Shown one piece after another: positions 9,231-16,586 of a stretch of DNA of 64,000 bases. The stretch covers positions 201,214 to 265,213 of the forward strand of contig NZ_JAJNKE010000002.1 of the NCBI RefSeq assembly GCF_021043395.1, given 5' to 3'. The DNA is from Clostridium guangxiense (lineage in GTDB: Bacteria; Bacillota; Clostridia; Clostridiales; Clostridiaceae). Under the pieces are notes generated by a model. The model was not told where the DNA came from. It was given only the letters and a program-made list of their open reading frames with translations, and searched no databases. Made by a program: the position numbers and the translations under genes. The stretch's first letter is position 1; each line of letters starts with the position of its first letter.

Positions 9231-9455
9231 ATGGAAAATGAAATTTTTAATTTAGCTGCATCTCAAGGCATATGGGCACTGTTATCAGTTCTTCTTATTT
9301 TCTATATATTAAAGGCACAGGAAAAAAGGGATATAAAACAAGAGGAAAGAGAAAAGAGTTATTACAATTTGATAAATAAACTTATTAATAAATTTGGTGC
9401 AATTGATAGCAGTGAAAAAGATTTTAAAGAAATTAAAAGAAATTTTCGTAGATAA
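9231..9455 (+). CDS. BhlA/UviB family holin-like protein
   Basis: The 74-residue protein has one membrane segment (about 12-27, ASQGIWALLSVLLIFYIL) followed by a highly charged coiled region (KAQEKRDIKQEEREKSYYNLINKLINKF). This matches BhlA/UviB holin-like peptides, which open the membrane to release bacteriocins or toxins. The ATG at 9231 follows AAGGAGG at 9218-9224; an upstream in-frame GTG at 9213 lies before that site and is rejected. It is translationally linked to the sigma gene (1-base gap) and closed by its own terminator. Confidence 0.82.
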   Translation: MENEIFNLAASQGIWALLSVLLIFYILKAQEKRDIKQEEREKSYYNLINKLINKFGAIDSSEKDFKEIKRNFRR

Positions 9456-9463
9456 ATTTTTTT

Positions 9464-9516
9464 GCTTTGCTTTAAATAAATGTTGACTTTTACACTTATT
9501 TAAAACAAAGCTATTT
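9464..9516 (+). terminator. Terminator of the uviAB-like pair
   Basis: GCTTTGCTTTAAATAA (9464-9479) pairs with TTATTTAAAACAAAGC (9496-9511), followed by TATTTTTAG. The same left-arm sequence is found in the hairpin at 62540, so the two terminators are related. Confidence 0.8.
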
Positions 9517-10542
9517 TTAGGCTTTATTAGGTTTTATCTTAGAAGAGCTTGATTTTACAAATGCAAATAAGCAGCCAGCTGCTATGCATGAATAATAGGA
9601 AAGTATTCTCCATAAAAAGATAGCTGGCAAAAGAAGATTTTGAGGAAAAAACAATTTAAATATGATGAAAAAGCCACCTTCGGCTGCACCTTCACCGCCG
9701 GGGAGAGGTACACATGACATAATTATAGTTAAAAATATTTGGGCTGAAATCATAGTGAAAATACCAGCGGAATTAAAGCCAAAGCTTCTATATACACAAT
9801 ATGGTATGGAATAAAAAATTGTCCATTGTATAAAGGTAAGAATGCTAGCATTTAAACATACCAATTTGTTTTTACCAATAATTGCGGAATTCTTATGAAA
9901 GCTCATTAGTTCTTTTTCAATATCTTCATATTTTTGTTGTGGATTTTTTACTAATCTAATTTTTGAAAGTACAGTTAAAATAATTAGTAAAAGTTTTTTA
10001 GTTAACTTATCATTACTGGAAAAAAGAAATGCAATAATTATTATAAGCGTGTTAAAGGAAAAACCAACTAATGCAAAGTATATAAAGTATTTTATCTTTG
10101 ATTGAAAATAAGAAAATTTAAGTACCATAACAAGTAAAGAATATATAGTAAAAACTGTTTGATGTATTATAAATTTTATCATTAATATAGAGCCTGAAGT
10201 TCCAGCTGGAATACCATACTCAGTCATTGCATATAGCTGAGCAGGTTGGCTTCCAGAGGCAAATGGTGTAAGTGAACCAAAGAATTGACCGATCATTGCA
10301 AATTTTATTGATTTATAAAATAAATTGTGTGTATTATATAGGATAGTCGTAATAATATGTAATATAATTGCCTCTAAAAGCCAAAATATAAGCATGCATA
10401 CTAATGCTATAATAATCCAAAGTTTATTTACGGATCTTAAAGTTACCAGCAAAGAATGAGTATTATTGGTAAAAACGAAGAAAGATAAAAGTATACATGC
10501 AGATAATACTACAACTATTAAATTAAATATTTTGTTTTGCAT
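9517..10542 (-). CDS. Flippase-like / LPG synthase transmembrane-region protein
   Basis: The 341-residue polytopic protein belongs to the YbhN/AglD/MprF-transmembrane family (PF03706), seen in GQFFGSLTPFASGSQPAQLY (about 87-106) and the late VPLPGGEGAAEGGFF motif. Family members are thought to move glycolipids or lipid-linked groups across the membrane. It overlaps the 3' end of the upstream glycosyltransferase gene by 20 bases, so the two are co-translated. I infer that it handles the glycolipid made by that enzyme. Confidence 0.85.
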   Translation of the reverse strand: MQNKIFNLIVVVLSACILLSFFVFTNNTHSLLVTLRSVNKLWIIIALVCMLIFWLLEAIILHIITTILYNTHNLFYKSIKFAMIGQFFGSLTPFASGSQPAQLYAMTEYGIPAGTSGSILMIKFIIHQTVFTIYSLLVMVLKFSYFQSKIKYFIYFALVGFSFNTLIIIIAFLFSSNDKLTKKLLLIILTVLSKIRLVKNPQQKYEDIEKELMSFHKNSAIIGKNKLVCLNASILTFIQWTIFYSIPYCVYRSFGFNSAGIFTMISAQIFLTIIMSCVPLPGGEGAAEGGFFIIFKLFFPQNLLLPAIFLWRILSYYSCIAAGCLFAFVKSSSSKIKPNKA

Positions 10543-11593
10543 CTAACTTACTCCTGGACTTAACTTTATTTTTTTCAAAACAAATATCGTCGTAGAAATT
10601 TTTCCACTGCTTTAATATATATCCCTTAGAATAAAACTCGTGACATGCAGCAGATCTATTACACCATTCATTATAATAGGTAGCATTATTTTTGCTTTTT
10701 TCTATAATATTACAAAAATCATTTACTGAGCTGCCCCTTAGGTAATAATCAAAAAGTATATTTTTGTATATATCTAAATCCCTTAGGAGAACTGGAATCT
10801 TTAATGATAAAGCTTCTAAGACAGACATAGGAAAAAGCTCACTATATGAAGGTAAAAACATCATATTCGCTATATTATACAAGGCATTCATTTCGTCTCT
10901 GTCTACAATTCCAAGGAATTTAACATTAGCTGGAGGATTTTCAACTACTTTCTTAAGTTCTTTATAACCATCTGTTATAGCCCCAAAAGAAAATCCACCT
11001 GCCCATAAAAATTGTACATCAGGAAGTTTTTTAGCAGTTTCTATAAAATCATTGATGCCTTTTCTTGTTTGAACTTGACCAACACCTAATACAACAAATT
11101 TATCTTGAGATATATGATATTTGTTTTTTAAAGAAACTATTTTTTTATCTTCATACCTATAAAAATTATCATCGGATACAAAATTGGGAATATATGTAAT
11201 TTTATCTTCTGGTATGCCATAATCCTTTAATATATCAATAAAATAAGGATTTACAACTACAAGATGATCTACGCTTTTATAAAACCAGATTATATATTTA
11301 TAAAATATCGACTTTGCAAAACGAGGAAGATTTATGCTGTCGTCTACAGTTTCAGGTACGAAATGTACATAAGCAACAGTTGTTCCGAGCATTTTTGCAA
11401 ATGGTATACTAAGAAAAAATTTAAAATCTATAGTGTGATAATGCATTATATTACAAAATTTAAATTTATTTACTTTAACGTCGTAATTATTTTTAAGTCC
11501 TTCTTTTACTAAATTAACCTGTTCAATATATGCTGATAATACGCCTTGACCTTTTACTTTATCCGCCGAAGAAAGCATGTTAATGGTTGGCAT
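10523..11593 (-). CDS. GT4-family glycosyltransferase, probably for a membrane glycolipid
   Basis: The 356-residue protein has the GT-B layout: an N-terminal acceptor domain (MLSSADKVKGQGVLSAYIEQ) and a C-terminal donor-binding domain with VLGVGQVQTRKGINDFI, the FLPSYSELFPMSVLEAL E-x7-E-type motif and the preceding NVKFLGIVDRDEMNALY. The ATG at 11593 is chosen because AAAGGGG lies 8 bases upstream; an earlier TTG at 11611 precedes this site. It shares an operon with the flippase-like protein. Such pairs typically add sugars to diacylglycerol lipids; the exact sugar is unknown. Proximity to dlt genes supports a role in the envelope. Confidence 0.85.
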   Translation of the reverse strand: MPTINMLSSADKVKGQGVLSAYIEQVNLVKEGLKNNYDVKVNKFKFCNIMHYHTIDFKFFLSIPFAKMLGTTVAYVHFVPETVDDSINLPRFAKSIFYKYIIWFYKSVDHLVVVNPYFIDILKDYGIPEDKITYIPNFVSDDNFYRYEDKKIVSLKNKYHISQDKFVVLGVGQVQTRKGINDFIETAKKLPDVQFLWAGGFSFGAITDGYKELKKVVENPPANVKFLGIVDRDEMNALYNIANMMFLPSYSELFPMSVLEALSLKIPVLLRDLDIYKNILFDYYLRGSSVNDFCNIIEKSKNNATYYNEWCNRSAACHEFYSKGYILKQWKNFYDDICFEKNKVKSRSKLDAKQNI

Positions 11594-11710
11594 TTGTAAA
11601 ACCCCTTTCAATATTTATCTTTAAGATAAATTATTGTAAAATAGTATTAAATATATACTGTAAATTTATAGTGTTCAATTATATTAAAATTATACATAAT
11701 AGATAATTAT

Positions 11711-11740
11711 ATTAGTGTTCTATATAAATAGTACACTAAT
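11711..11740. promoter_or_regulatory. TetR-like palindromic operator
   Basis: ATTAGTGT, one mismatched base, CTAT, a 4-base centre, ATAG, one mismatched base, ACACTAAT forms a 30-base palindrome. It covers the -10 box of the minus-strand promoter for the glycosyltransferase operon. Its form resembles TetR-family operators; no tetR gene is in the window. Confidence 0.6.
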
Positions 11741-11756
11741 TCTGTACATGTGTCAA
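11728..11756 (-). promoter_or_regulatory. Promoter of the glycosyltransferase/flippase operon
   Basis: On the minus strand a perfect TTGACA (plus coordinates 11751-11756) is 17 bases from TACTAT (11728-11733). The overlap with the palindrome at 11711-11740 predicts repression by steric block. Confidence 0.7.
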
Positions 11757-11770
11757 TACAAACATTTAAC

Positions 11771-11805
11771 GCTTTATAATATTAAGTATATAAATATTAT
11801 AAAGC
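11771..11805. repeat. Perfect inverted repeat upstream of the glycosyltransferase promoter
   Basis: GCTTTATAATATT (11771-11783) and AATATTATAAAGC (11793-11805) form a 13-bp perfect stem with a 9-base loop. It lies between the dlt terminator and the glycosyltransferase promoter and lacks a T-run. It could be a second operator or a spare terminator. Confidence 0.5.
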
Positions 11806-11890
11806 TTAATTCTTATTTTCTTTTAACGTAATTCTTAAAATTTTCTTAAATGTTTGTAATGGGTACATTTTATGAGACCATAACCTTTTA

Positions 11891-11936
11891 AAAAATAAAA
11901 GCGAAGAAATAGCTGCATTCTTCGCTTTTATTTTTT
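11891..11936 (-). terminator. Terminator of the dlt operon
   Basis: A strong stem with core AAAAGCGAAGAA/TTCTTCGCTTTT is flanked by A-rich and T-rich tails that pair further, so it can act in both directions. Its edge meets the stop codon of the dltX-like gene, which supports that small gene being the last of the operon. Confidence 0.85.
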
Positions 11937-12069
11937 AGAAATTACTATAAACATATGGTATGTTAGAGGAAGGTGTAAAAACAAACATAACAAGTAAGGC
12001 AACCATAATTATCAGGAAAAAAAGCACATAATTATTTGCTATAGTATTTAGCAATTTCTTTATTGACAT
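11935..12069 (-). CDS. dltX: DltX-like small membrane peptide
   Basis: This 44-residue protein has a single membrane segment (about 15-33, YVLFFLIIMVALLVMFVF) and ends in IPYVYSNF. Known DltX peptides are about 45-50 residues with one membrane helix and a conserved C-terminal F-I-Y-x-x-F-type motif needed for D-alanine transfer by the Dlt machinery; the end here fits with Y-V-Y-S-N-F. The ATG at 12069 lies inside the 3' end of dltD in another frame, with AAAGGATGG seven bases upstream. In Bacillus and lactic bacteria dltX is at the 5' end of the operon; here it is last. A longer reading of this frame to 12207 is rejected because that part only shadows dltD. Confidence 0.72.
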   Translation of the reverse strand: MSIKKLLNTIANNYVLFFLIIMVALLVMFVFTPSSNIPYVYSNF

Positions 12070-13213
12070 ATAACCATCCTTTCCAGCCAAGGTGCATTCC
12101 ATCTTCCATAAGATATTTTTCATATTCATGGCTTTGAAAATCCACAACTTCAAAACCATAGTTGGATATGAATTTTTTGGTTTTATTAAAAAATGCAGTT
12201 CGCGCATCTTTATTTATTCCAGTATAATCATAATATCTAGCATTTACCGGCATTAATATAAATAGAGGCTTGATATTATTGGCTTTACAAACTTTCAAAA
12301 GAATTTCTAGATCATCATATTCTTTTGAGTCAGTAAGCTTTACATTTTTGCTTTGATTTTTAATTTTGCCAAGATTGTTTTTTAGAAATTCATTATAGTA
12401 AGAATTTAATATATAAAATGAATTATTATTGGCTAGTTTACTTCCAAGTTTTTCTGCATCCTCAAGATCTTTTTTTTCATCTATTGTTGTTAAGTTAGAA
12501 AGTTTTACATTATACTTAGCATTGTAGTTTTTTTCTAACTTTAATAATTTTATAGTGTTAGAAAATTTAAGTAAAGAGCATTTTAAATCAAAATAAGGTT
12601 TAAGTAAGGTAAATTTAATCTTAGATGTTAAAGTATTGCTGCTGTAAAGTTTCGCATATGTAGCTGCGTCAGAGTAAAATGAGTTATTTGATATAAGTAA
12701 GTATATCCTTCTGCATATTTGCTTTTTTAAATCACTAGAAATTGAATTATTTTTCATAGCCTCATAAAATTGAAGTTCAGAAAAATTCATTTGAAAGTTA
12801 TCGGTTGGTGTACCGTTTTTGTCCAAAAACCACTGTAGTGATACTATAAAACCAACTTTTTTCCCTTTTAAAGCTGGATTAGCTAAAAACTTTATGACAT
12901 GTGATAAATCTTGCATATATCCTTTTCCTATAGGAGAAACGATGAAATTTGCTCCTTTTTTTGGAAAATATTTAATTGGATTTTCTGTTAATTCTGTATT
13001 GCCAAGTTCAGAAGAACCATAAAGCATAAACACATTCTTTTTATCTGTTTCAGTTTTTTGAATAAATGTACTTTCATTTTTTATGTCATTATATAATCTT
13101 ATAAAGCAAATTGAAAGATTATCTTTTATAATTTTTTGGAATAATATGTTTACAAAAAATACAGATATAATTATGATTATGCTAGCTATAATAAATGATC
13201 TTAATTTGCGCAT
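12032..13213 (-). CDS. dltD: DltD, D-alanyl-lipoteichoic acid biosynthesis protein
   Basis: The 393-residue protein has an N-terminal membrane anchor (about 5-24) followed by an extracellular SGNH-like domain. FMLYGSSELGNTE carries the nucleophilic serine, and the end has DGMHLGWKGW with the Asp/His pair. DltD carries out the last transfer of D-alanine to teichoic acid. I choose the ATG at 13213 with AAAGGTG upstream; a GTG at 13222 inside the end of dltC is possible but has no ribosome binding site. Its 3' end overlaps the dltX-like gene by 38 bases. Confidence 0.92.
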   Translation of the reverse strand: MRKLRSFIIASIIIIISVFFVNILFQKIIKDNLSICFIRLYNDIKNESTFIQKTETDKKNVFMLYGSSELGNTELTENPIKYFPKKGANFIVSPIGKGYMQDLSHVIKFLANPALKGKKVGFIVSLQWFLDKNGTPTDNFQMNFSELQFYEAMKNNSISSDLKKQICRRIYLLISNNSFYSDAATYAKLYSSNTLTSKIKFTLLKPYFDLKCSLLKFSNTIKLLKLEKNYNAKYNVKLSNLTTIDEKKDLEDAEKLGSKLANNNSFYILNSYYNEFLKNNLGKIKNQSKNVKLTDSKEYDDLEILLKVCKANNIKPLFILMPVNARYYDYTGINKDARTAFFNKTKKFISNYGFEVVDFQSHEYEKYLMEDGMHLGWKGWLYVNKEIAKYYSK

Positions 13214-13214
13214 G

Positions 13215-13451
13215 CTATTCACCTTTTTTAGAGTTTAGGTAATCTATTATTTTTTTAGGAGTTGAAATTTGTTCACGGGTTACTTCTGTTGGTTGTATTG
13301 ATATCTTTAATTTATCCTCAATAGCTAATAAAAGCTCTATAACACCAAGTGAATCTAATAAGCCATCATCAAATAAGTTTAAATTAAGGTCATTTCTCAC
13401 CTCATCGGTGCCGCATATTTGTTCAAGAATTTCTAATACTTTTTCTTTCAT
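13215..13451 (-). CDS. dltC: DltC, D-alanyl carrier protein
   Basis: The 78-residue acyl-carrier-like protein has the phosphopantetheine site DGLLDSLGVIEL with Ser34. DltA loads D-alanine on its phosphopantetheine arm, and DltB uses it at the membrane. The start has a GGAGGG site. It lies between dltB and dltD in the operon, as expected. Confidence 0.95.
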   Translation of the reverse strand: MKEKVLEILEQICGTDEVRNDLNLNLFDDGLLDSLGVIELLLAIEDKLKISIQPTEVTREQISTPKKIIDYLNSKKGE

Positions 13452-13485
13452 TTAAAATCCCTCCAATTTAATTCTTGTAAATTTA

Positions 13486-14649
13486 CTATCTCAAATTTTG
13501 TAAGTAAGTACTTAAATATCCCGAAAATATCAGTAATCCAAAGCAAGCTATATTAAATGTTATAAAGATTGACAAAGCCATAAACCATTTTTCTTTTTTA
13601 TGAATTTTATAAAACTTGCTTTTTCGTTGATAATAGTCGGTTAAAACAAGTAAGATGCCTTCGTAAAATCCATAAATTATATAATGAGAGTAGGTTCCAT
13701 GCCATATTCCCATAGTAAGCATTGTAATCATAAATCCTAAATATGAGGATGTATATCTACTTTTAAACCATCTATGTTTCATAGAAGTCATTACAAACCT
13801 TGTGTAAATAAAATCCCTAAACCAAAATGATAATGACATATGCCATCTATCCCAAAATTCTTTCATGCTTTTACTCAAGAATGGCATATTAAAGTTTTCT
13901 GGAAGCCTAATACCAAGAAAATATCCAGTGCCAATAGCCATTGAGCTGTATCCTGCAAAATCAAAGAAAAGGTATAAACTATATGCATACATGCATTGAA
14001 GTACATGGCTTATGCTAAAGGATAAAGGTATTTTTGAAAGCCAGTAATTATAAATTAAATTGGACAAAATAAATTTGTATCCAATCCCTTTAAAAATATT
14101 GAAAATACCAGCTCCCATATAATCAACGTATTCTTGTCTAGTAAGAGTTTTATTTATATCTTTTTCGAATCTTCTACTTCTATCTATAGGACCTGAACTA
14201 ATGCTCGGAAAGAACAAAATAAAATAGGTTAAATCGATTAACTTGATTTCTTTTATTAGTCCATCATGTGTTTCTAAAATTACTTGGACTGTCCTAAAGG
14301 TAATATAAGAAATACCAATAAAACCTATTGTTGAAGAAGTAAAAAAGTGGCTGAATTTAACTATGCACAAAGGAAATATACTAAGAAGAACAAATAAACG
14401 CATAAGCCAAGCATTGCTTGTTTGTCTTCTAATCAGCAAGTAAAGTTTAATTAATATTACTTGAAACACGTAGAAGGCTGCAAAACTTATCAGCTGTTTC
14501 TTATCGTTTCCTATAAATAAAAATACCATAAATAAACTTAAAAAAGTTCCATAATACTTTAGCCTTTTACTAACAAGACCAAGAACTATAGCAGGGACTA
14601 AAGAAACAAAAAGAATATAGAAAAATATACCGTGTTCAAAAGGCGTCAT
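13486..14649 (-). CDS. dltB: DltB, MBOAT-family D-alanyl transferase
   Basis: The 387-residue polytopic membrane protein has MBOAT signatures: FWDRWHMSLSFWFRDFIYTR with His270 and GIWHGTYSHYIIYG with the catalytic His317. It takes D-alanine from DltC and passes it across the membrane. The start ATG overlaps the dltA stop codon by four bases, showing translational coupling. Confidence 0.95.
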   Translation of the reverse strand: MTPFEHGIFFYILFVSLVPAIVLGLVSKRLKYYGTFLSLFMVFLFIGNDKKQLISFAAFYVFQVILIKLYLLIRRQTSNAWLMRLFVLLSIFPLCIVKFSHFFTSSTIGFIGISYITFRTVQVILETHDGLIKEIKLIDLTYFILFFPSISSGPIDRSRRFEKDINKTLTRQEYVDYMGAGIFNIFKGIGYKFILSNLIYNYWLSKIPLSFSISHVLQCMYAYSLYLFFDFAGYSSMAIGTGYFLGIRLPENFNMPFLSKSMKEFWDRWHMSLSFWFRDFIYTRFVMTSMKHRWFKSRYTSSYLGFMITMLTMGIWHGTYSHYIIYGFYEGILLVLTDYYQRKSKFYKIHKKEKWFMALSIFITFNIACFGLLIFSGYLSTYLQNLR

Positions 14650-16172
14650 TTTAAGTCCTCCTGAAGAGATTTTCTATCTATTTTACCATTTGTGTTGATT
14701 GGAAATTTATTTAGTATTTTTATTTTTCTTGGAATCATATATGAAGGAAGTAATTTGCCAACATCATTTTTTATTTTCATAGCTACTTTAAATTCCTTTT
14801 CGTTAATATGTTTGTTTAGGGTGACAAAGGCTGCAATATATGTTACTTTATCTTCATGTTTTACAGGCAAAACAATAGCATTGCTTATGTAATCTAGCTT
14901 TCTTAGATTATTTTCAACATCCTCTAATTCTATTCTAAATCCATTTAATTTTATTTGAAAATCTTTTCTTCCGCAGTAGTAAAATACACAATCTTTTTTG
15001 TATGCTAAGTCGCCAGTTTTATAACCATGTTTAATACCAGCTTCACTTTGGGTAATGAAAAAGTGCTTTTTTGTCATTTTCTCATTATTGTAATAGCCAA
15101 TACTTACATTATCACCTATTACATATATCTCACCTTTTTCACCTTCCTTAACTTCTTTTTCAGTGTCATCAACTAATATTACTTTCGAATTGCTCATAGC
15201 ATATCCTATAGGGATAGAATCTTTACTATGAAGCATATCTTTATTTACTTCTATAGCAGTTATTAAAACTGTGGCTTCTGTTGGACCGTATCCATTGATT
15301 ATGGAAATATCTCCAAACCTTTCGTAAAGGGTTGAAACAAGCTTTTTTGATAGAACCTCACCGGCAAAAAACATCTTTTCAAGTTTTGGTAGTAGAGTTT
15401 TATTGAAACTGTTATCAACAACGCACATTTCAGCAAATGAAGGAGTAGATATCCACATTGCTACTTTAGAAATAGCTAAATTTTCAAATAGATCCTTGAA
15501 ATTTGCAGTCATTTTTTTATCTATTACATATAATGTTTTTCCGAGAAGGAGACCAATATATATGCTTATTACTGATACGTCAAAAGAATAAGAAACTTGA
15601 TTTAAAAAGACGCTTTTATCTTCACTAGTTTTGCAATATGGTAAAAACCATTCAATAAATGTTTTTAAAGCCTTATAAGTAATTTGAACACCTTTAGGCT
15701 TACCAGTACTTCCAGAAGTATATAGCATATAATAAACATCATTGTCTTTAATAAAGAATGCTTTAGCTGGTTTCAAACCAGAAAATTTATTGAAGATATC
15801 AATTAAATTTTCTGGTGATAGTATTTTACCTTGAAAGTTATCAATATCAATGTTTCCTATATTAATAAATAATTTTGGTTTGGAACTTTCAATAATATCT
15901 TTTATCCTGTCTTTAGGAAAGGTAGTGTCTATTGGAATATATGCATGTCCGGATTTGCTGCAAGCTAAGAATGAAATCAGCATTTCATGTTCTTTATGAC
16001 CGTAAATAACTATAGGTGATTTGTCTTCCCCATAGTTTGATATTATATACTTTGCGAGTGCATCTGAACGCTTTTTTAATTCACCATACGTTAAAGTTGA
16101 ATTTCTGTATATTTCGCAGATACTTTCACTATGCTCAATACAAACTTTGTCTATAGTATCAATTAAATTCAA
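14646..16172 (-). CDS. dltA: DltA, D-alanine--DltC ligase
   Basis: The 508-residue adenylating enzyme activates D-alanine with ATP and loads DltC. It has TSGSTGKPKG (about 152-161), the NGYGPTEATV motif, YKTGDLAY, and a C-terminal NGKIDRKSL whose lysine is catalytic. TTG at 16172 is preferred because AAAGGA is nine bases upstream; an in-frame TTG at 16181 sits directly on that site. It is the first gene of dltABCDX, which gives the cell wall positive charge and tolerance to cationic peptides. Confidence 0.93.
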   Translation of the reverse strand: MNLIDTIDKVCIEHSESICEIYRNSTLTYGELKKRSDALAKYIISNYGEDKSPIVIYGHKEHEMLISFLACSKSGHAYIPIDTTFPKDRIKDIIESSKPKLFINIGNIDIDNFQGKILSPENLIDIFNKFSGLKPAKAFFIKDNDVYYMLYTSGSTGKPKGVQITYKALKTFIEWFLPYCKTSEDKSVFLNQVSYSFDVSVISIYIGLLLGKTLYVIDKKMTANFKDLFENLAISKVAMWISTPSFAEMCVVDNSFNKTLLPKLEKMFFAGEVLSKKLVSTLYERFGDISIINGYGPTEATVLITAIEVNKDMLHSKDSIPIGYAMSNSKVILVDDTEKEVKEGEKGEIYVIGDNVSIGYYNNEKMTKKHFFITQSEAGIKHGYKTGDLAYKKDCVFYYCGRKDFQIKLNGFRIELEDVENNLRKLDYISNAIVLPVKHEDKVTYIAAFVTLNKHINEKEFKVAMKIKNDVGKLLPSYMIPRKIKILNKFPINTNGKIDRKSLQEDLK

Positions 16173-16215
16173 TAAAATCAATCCTTTCTATTGATACAAT
16201 TGTGCAAACACAGTT

Positions 16216-16244
16216 ATTATACTTCAATAAAGTTTTATTTTCAA
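16216..16244 (-). promoter_or_regulatory. Promoter of the dlt operon
   Basis: On the minus strand TTGAAA (plus 16239-16244) is 17 bases from a perfect TATAAT (plus 16216-16221), about 45 bases before the dltA start. Confidence 0.75.
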
Positions 16245-16258
16245 TATTAAGGAAAAAA

Positions 16259-16285
16259 TGATACAATTATGTCATAATTGTATCA
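16259..16285. promoter_or_regulatory. Perfect palindrome between dltA and thiC
   Basis: TGATACAATTATG and its exact complement are separated by one base. It lies just upstream of the dlt -35 box, and a similar half-site, TTGATACAATTGTG, lies at 16191-16204 between the dlt -10 box and the start codon. This pattern suggests a dimeric regulator binding two sites around the dlt promoter. The regulator is not identified. Confidence 0.5.
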
Positions 16286-16349
16286 GTTCCGTAATGTTTT
16301 GTACTTGTATTGAAAAACAGATTTTAATTATTCAAAAACAGGAAATTAG

Positions 16350-16378
16350 TTTACAAAGAGAGAATATAATGTTAAAAT
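16350..16378 (+). promoter_or_regulatory. Promoter of thiC
   Basis: TTTACA (16350-16355), a 17-base spacer and TAAAAT (16373-16378) would start transcription a few bases before the riboswitch. Confidence 0.5.
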
Positions 16379-16390
16379 TAAATAGTATTT

Positions 16391-16484
16391 TGCTAGAGGT
16401 GCCTTATAAACATAGGAAGGCTGAGAGGAGAAATCCAACTCTTTGAACTTGATGTAGTTAATACTACCGTAGGGAAGCAGAGCA
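16391..16484 (+). ncRNA. TPP riboswitch (THI element)
   Basis: The conserved thi-box segments are present in order: AGAGGTGCC, GGCTGAGAGGAGAAATCC, CTTTGAACTTGAT, AGTTAATACT and CGTAGGGAAGCAG. The outer TGCT/AGCA arms close the aptamer. It binds thiamine pyrophosphate and controls the thiC gene through the terminator just downstream. Confidence 0.95.
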
Positions 16485-16505
16485 TTATTATGTTATGAAT
16501 TTTAG

Positions 16506-16536
16506 AAGCTTACCCTTATTGGGTGAGCTTTTTTTA
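16506..16536 (+). terminator. Riboswitch-controlled terminator of thiC
   Basis: AAGCTTACCC (16506-16515) pairs with GGGTGAGCTT (16521-16530) and is followed by a T-run. Placement 20 bases after the TPP aptamer and before thiC indicates transcription attenuation at high thiamine pyrophosphate. Confidence 0.88.
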
Positions 16537-16586
16537 ATTTTAATGTGCCTGCACTCAAAAATAAAATTGAGATAAGGAGAAATGTT

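Noticed and set aside
12070..12207. A longer, 90-residue version of the DltX-like protein
   Set aside because: The added N-terminal part only shadows the dltD coding sequence and has no membrane or family features; the ATG at 12069 has the ribosome binding site.
16258..16446. A 62-codon open frame on the plus strand with several early cysteines
   Set aside because: It starts inside the palindrome upstream of dltA and runs through the thiC promoter into the TPP riboswitch; there is no ribosome binding site.
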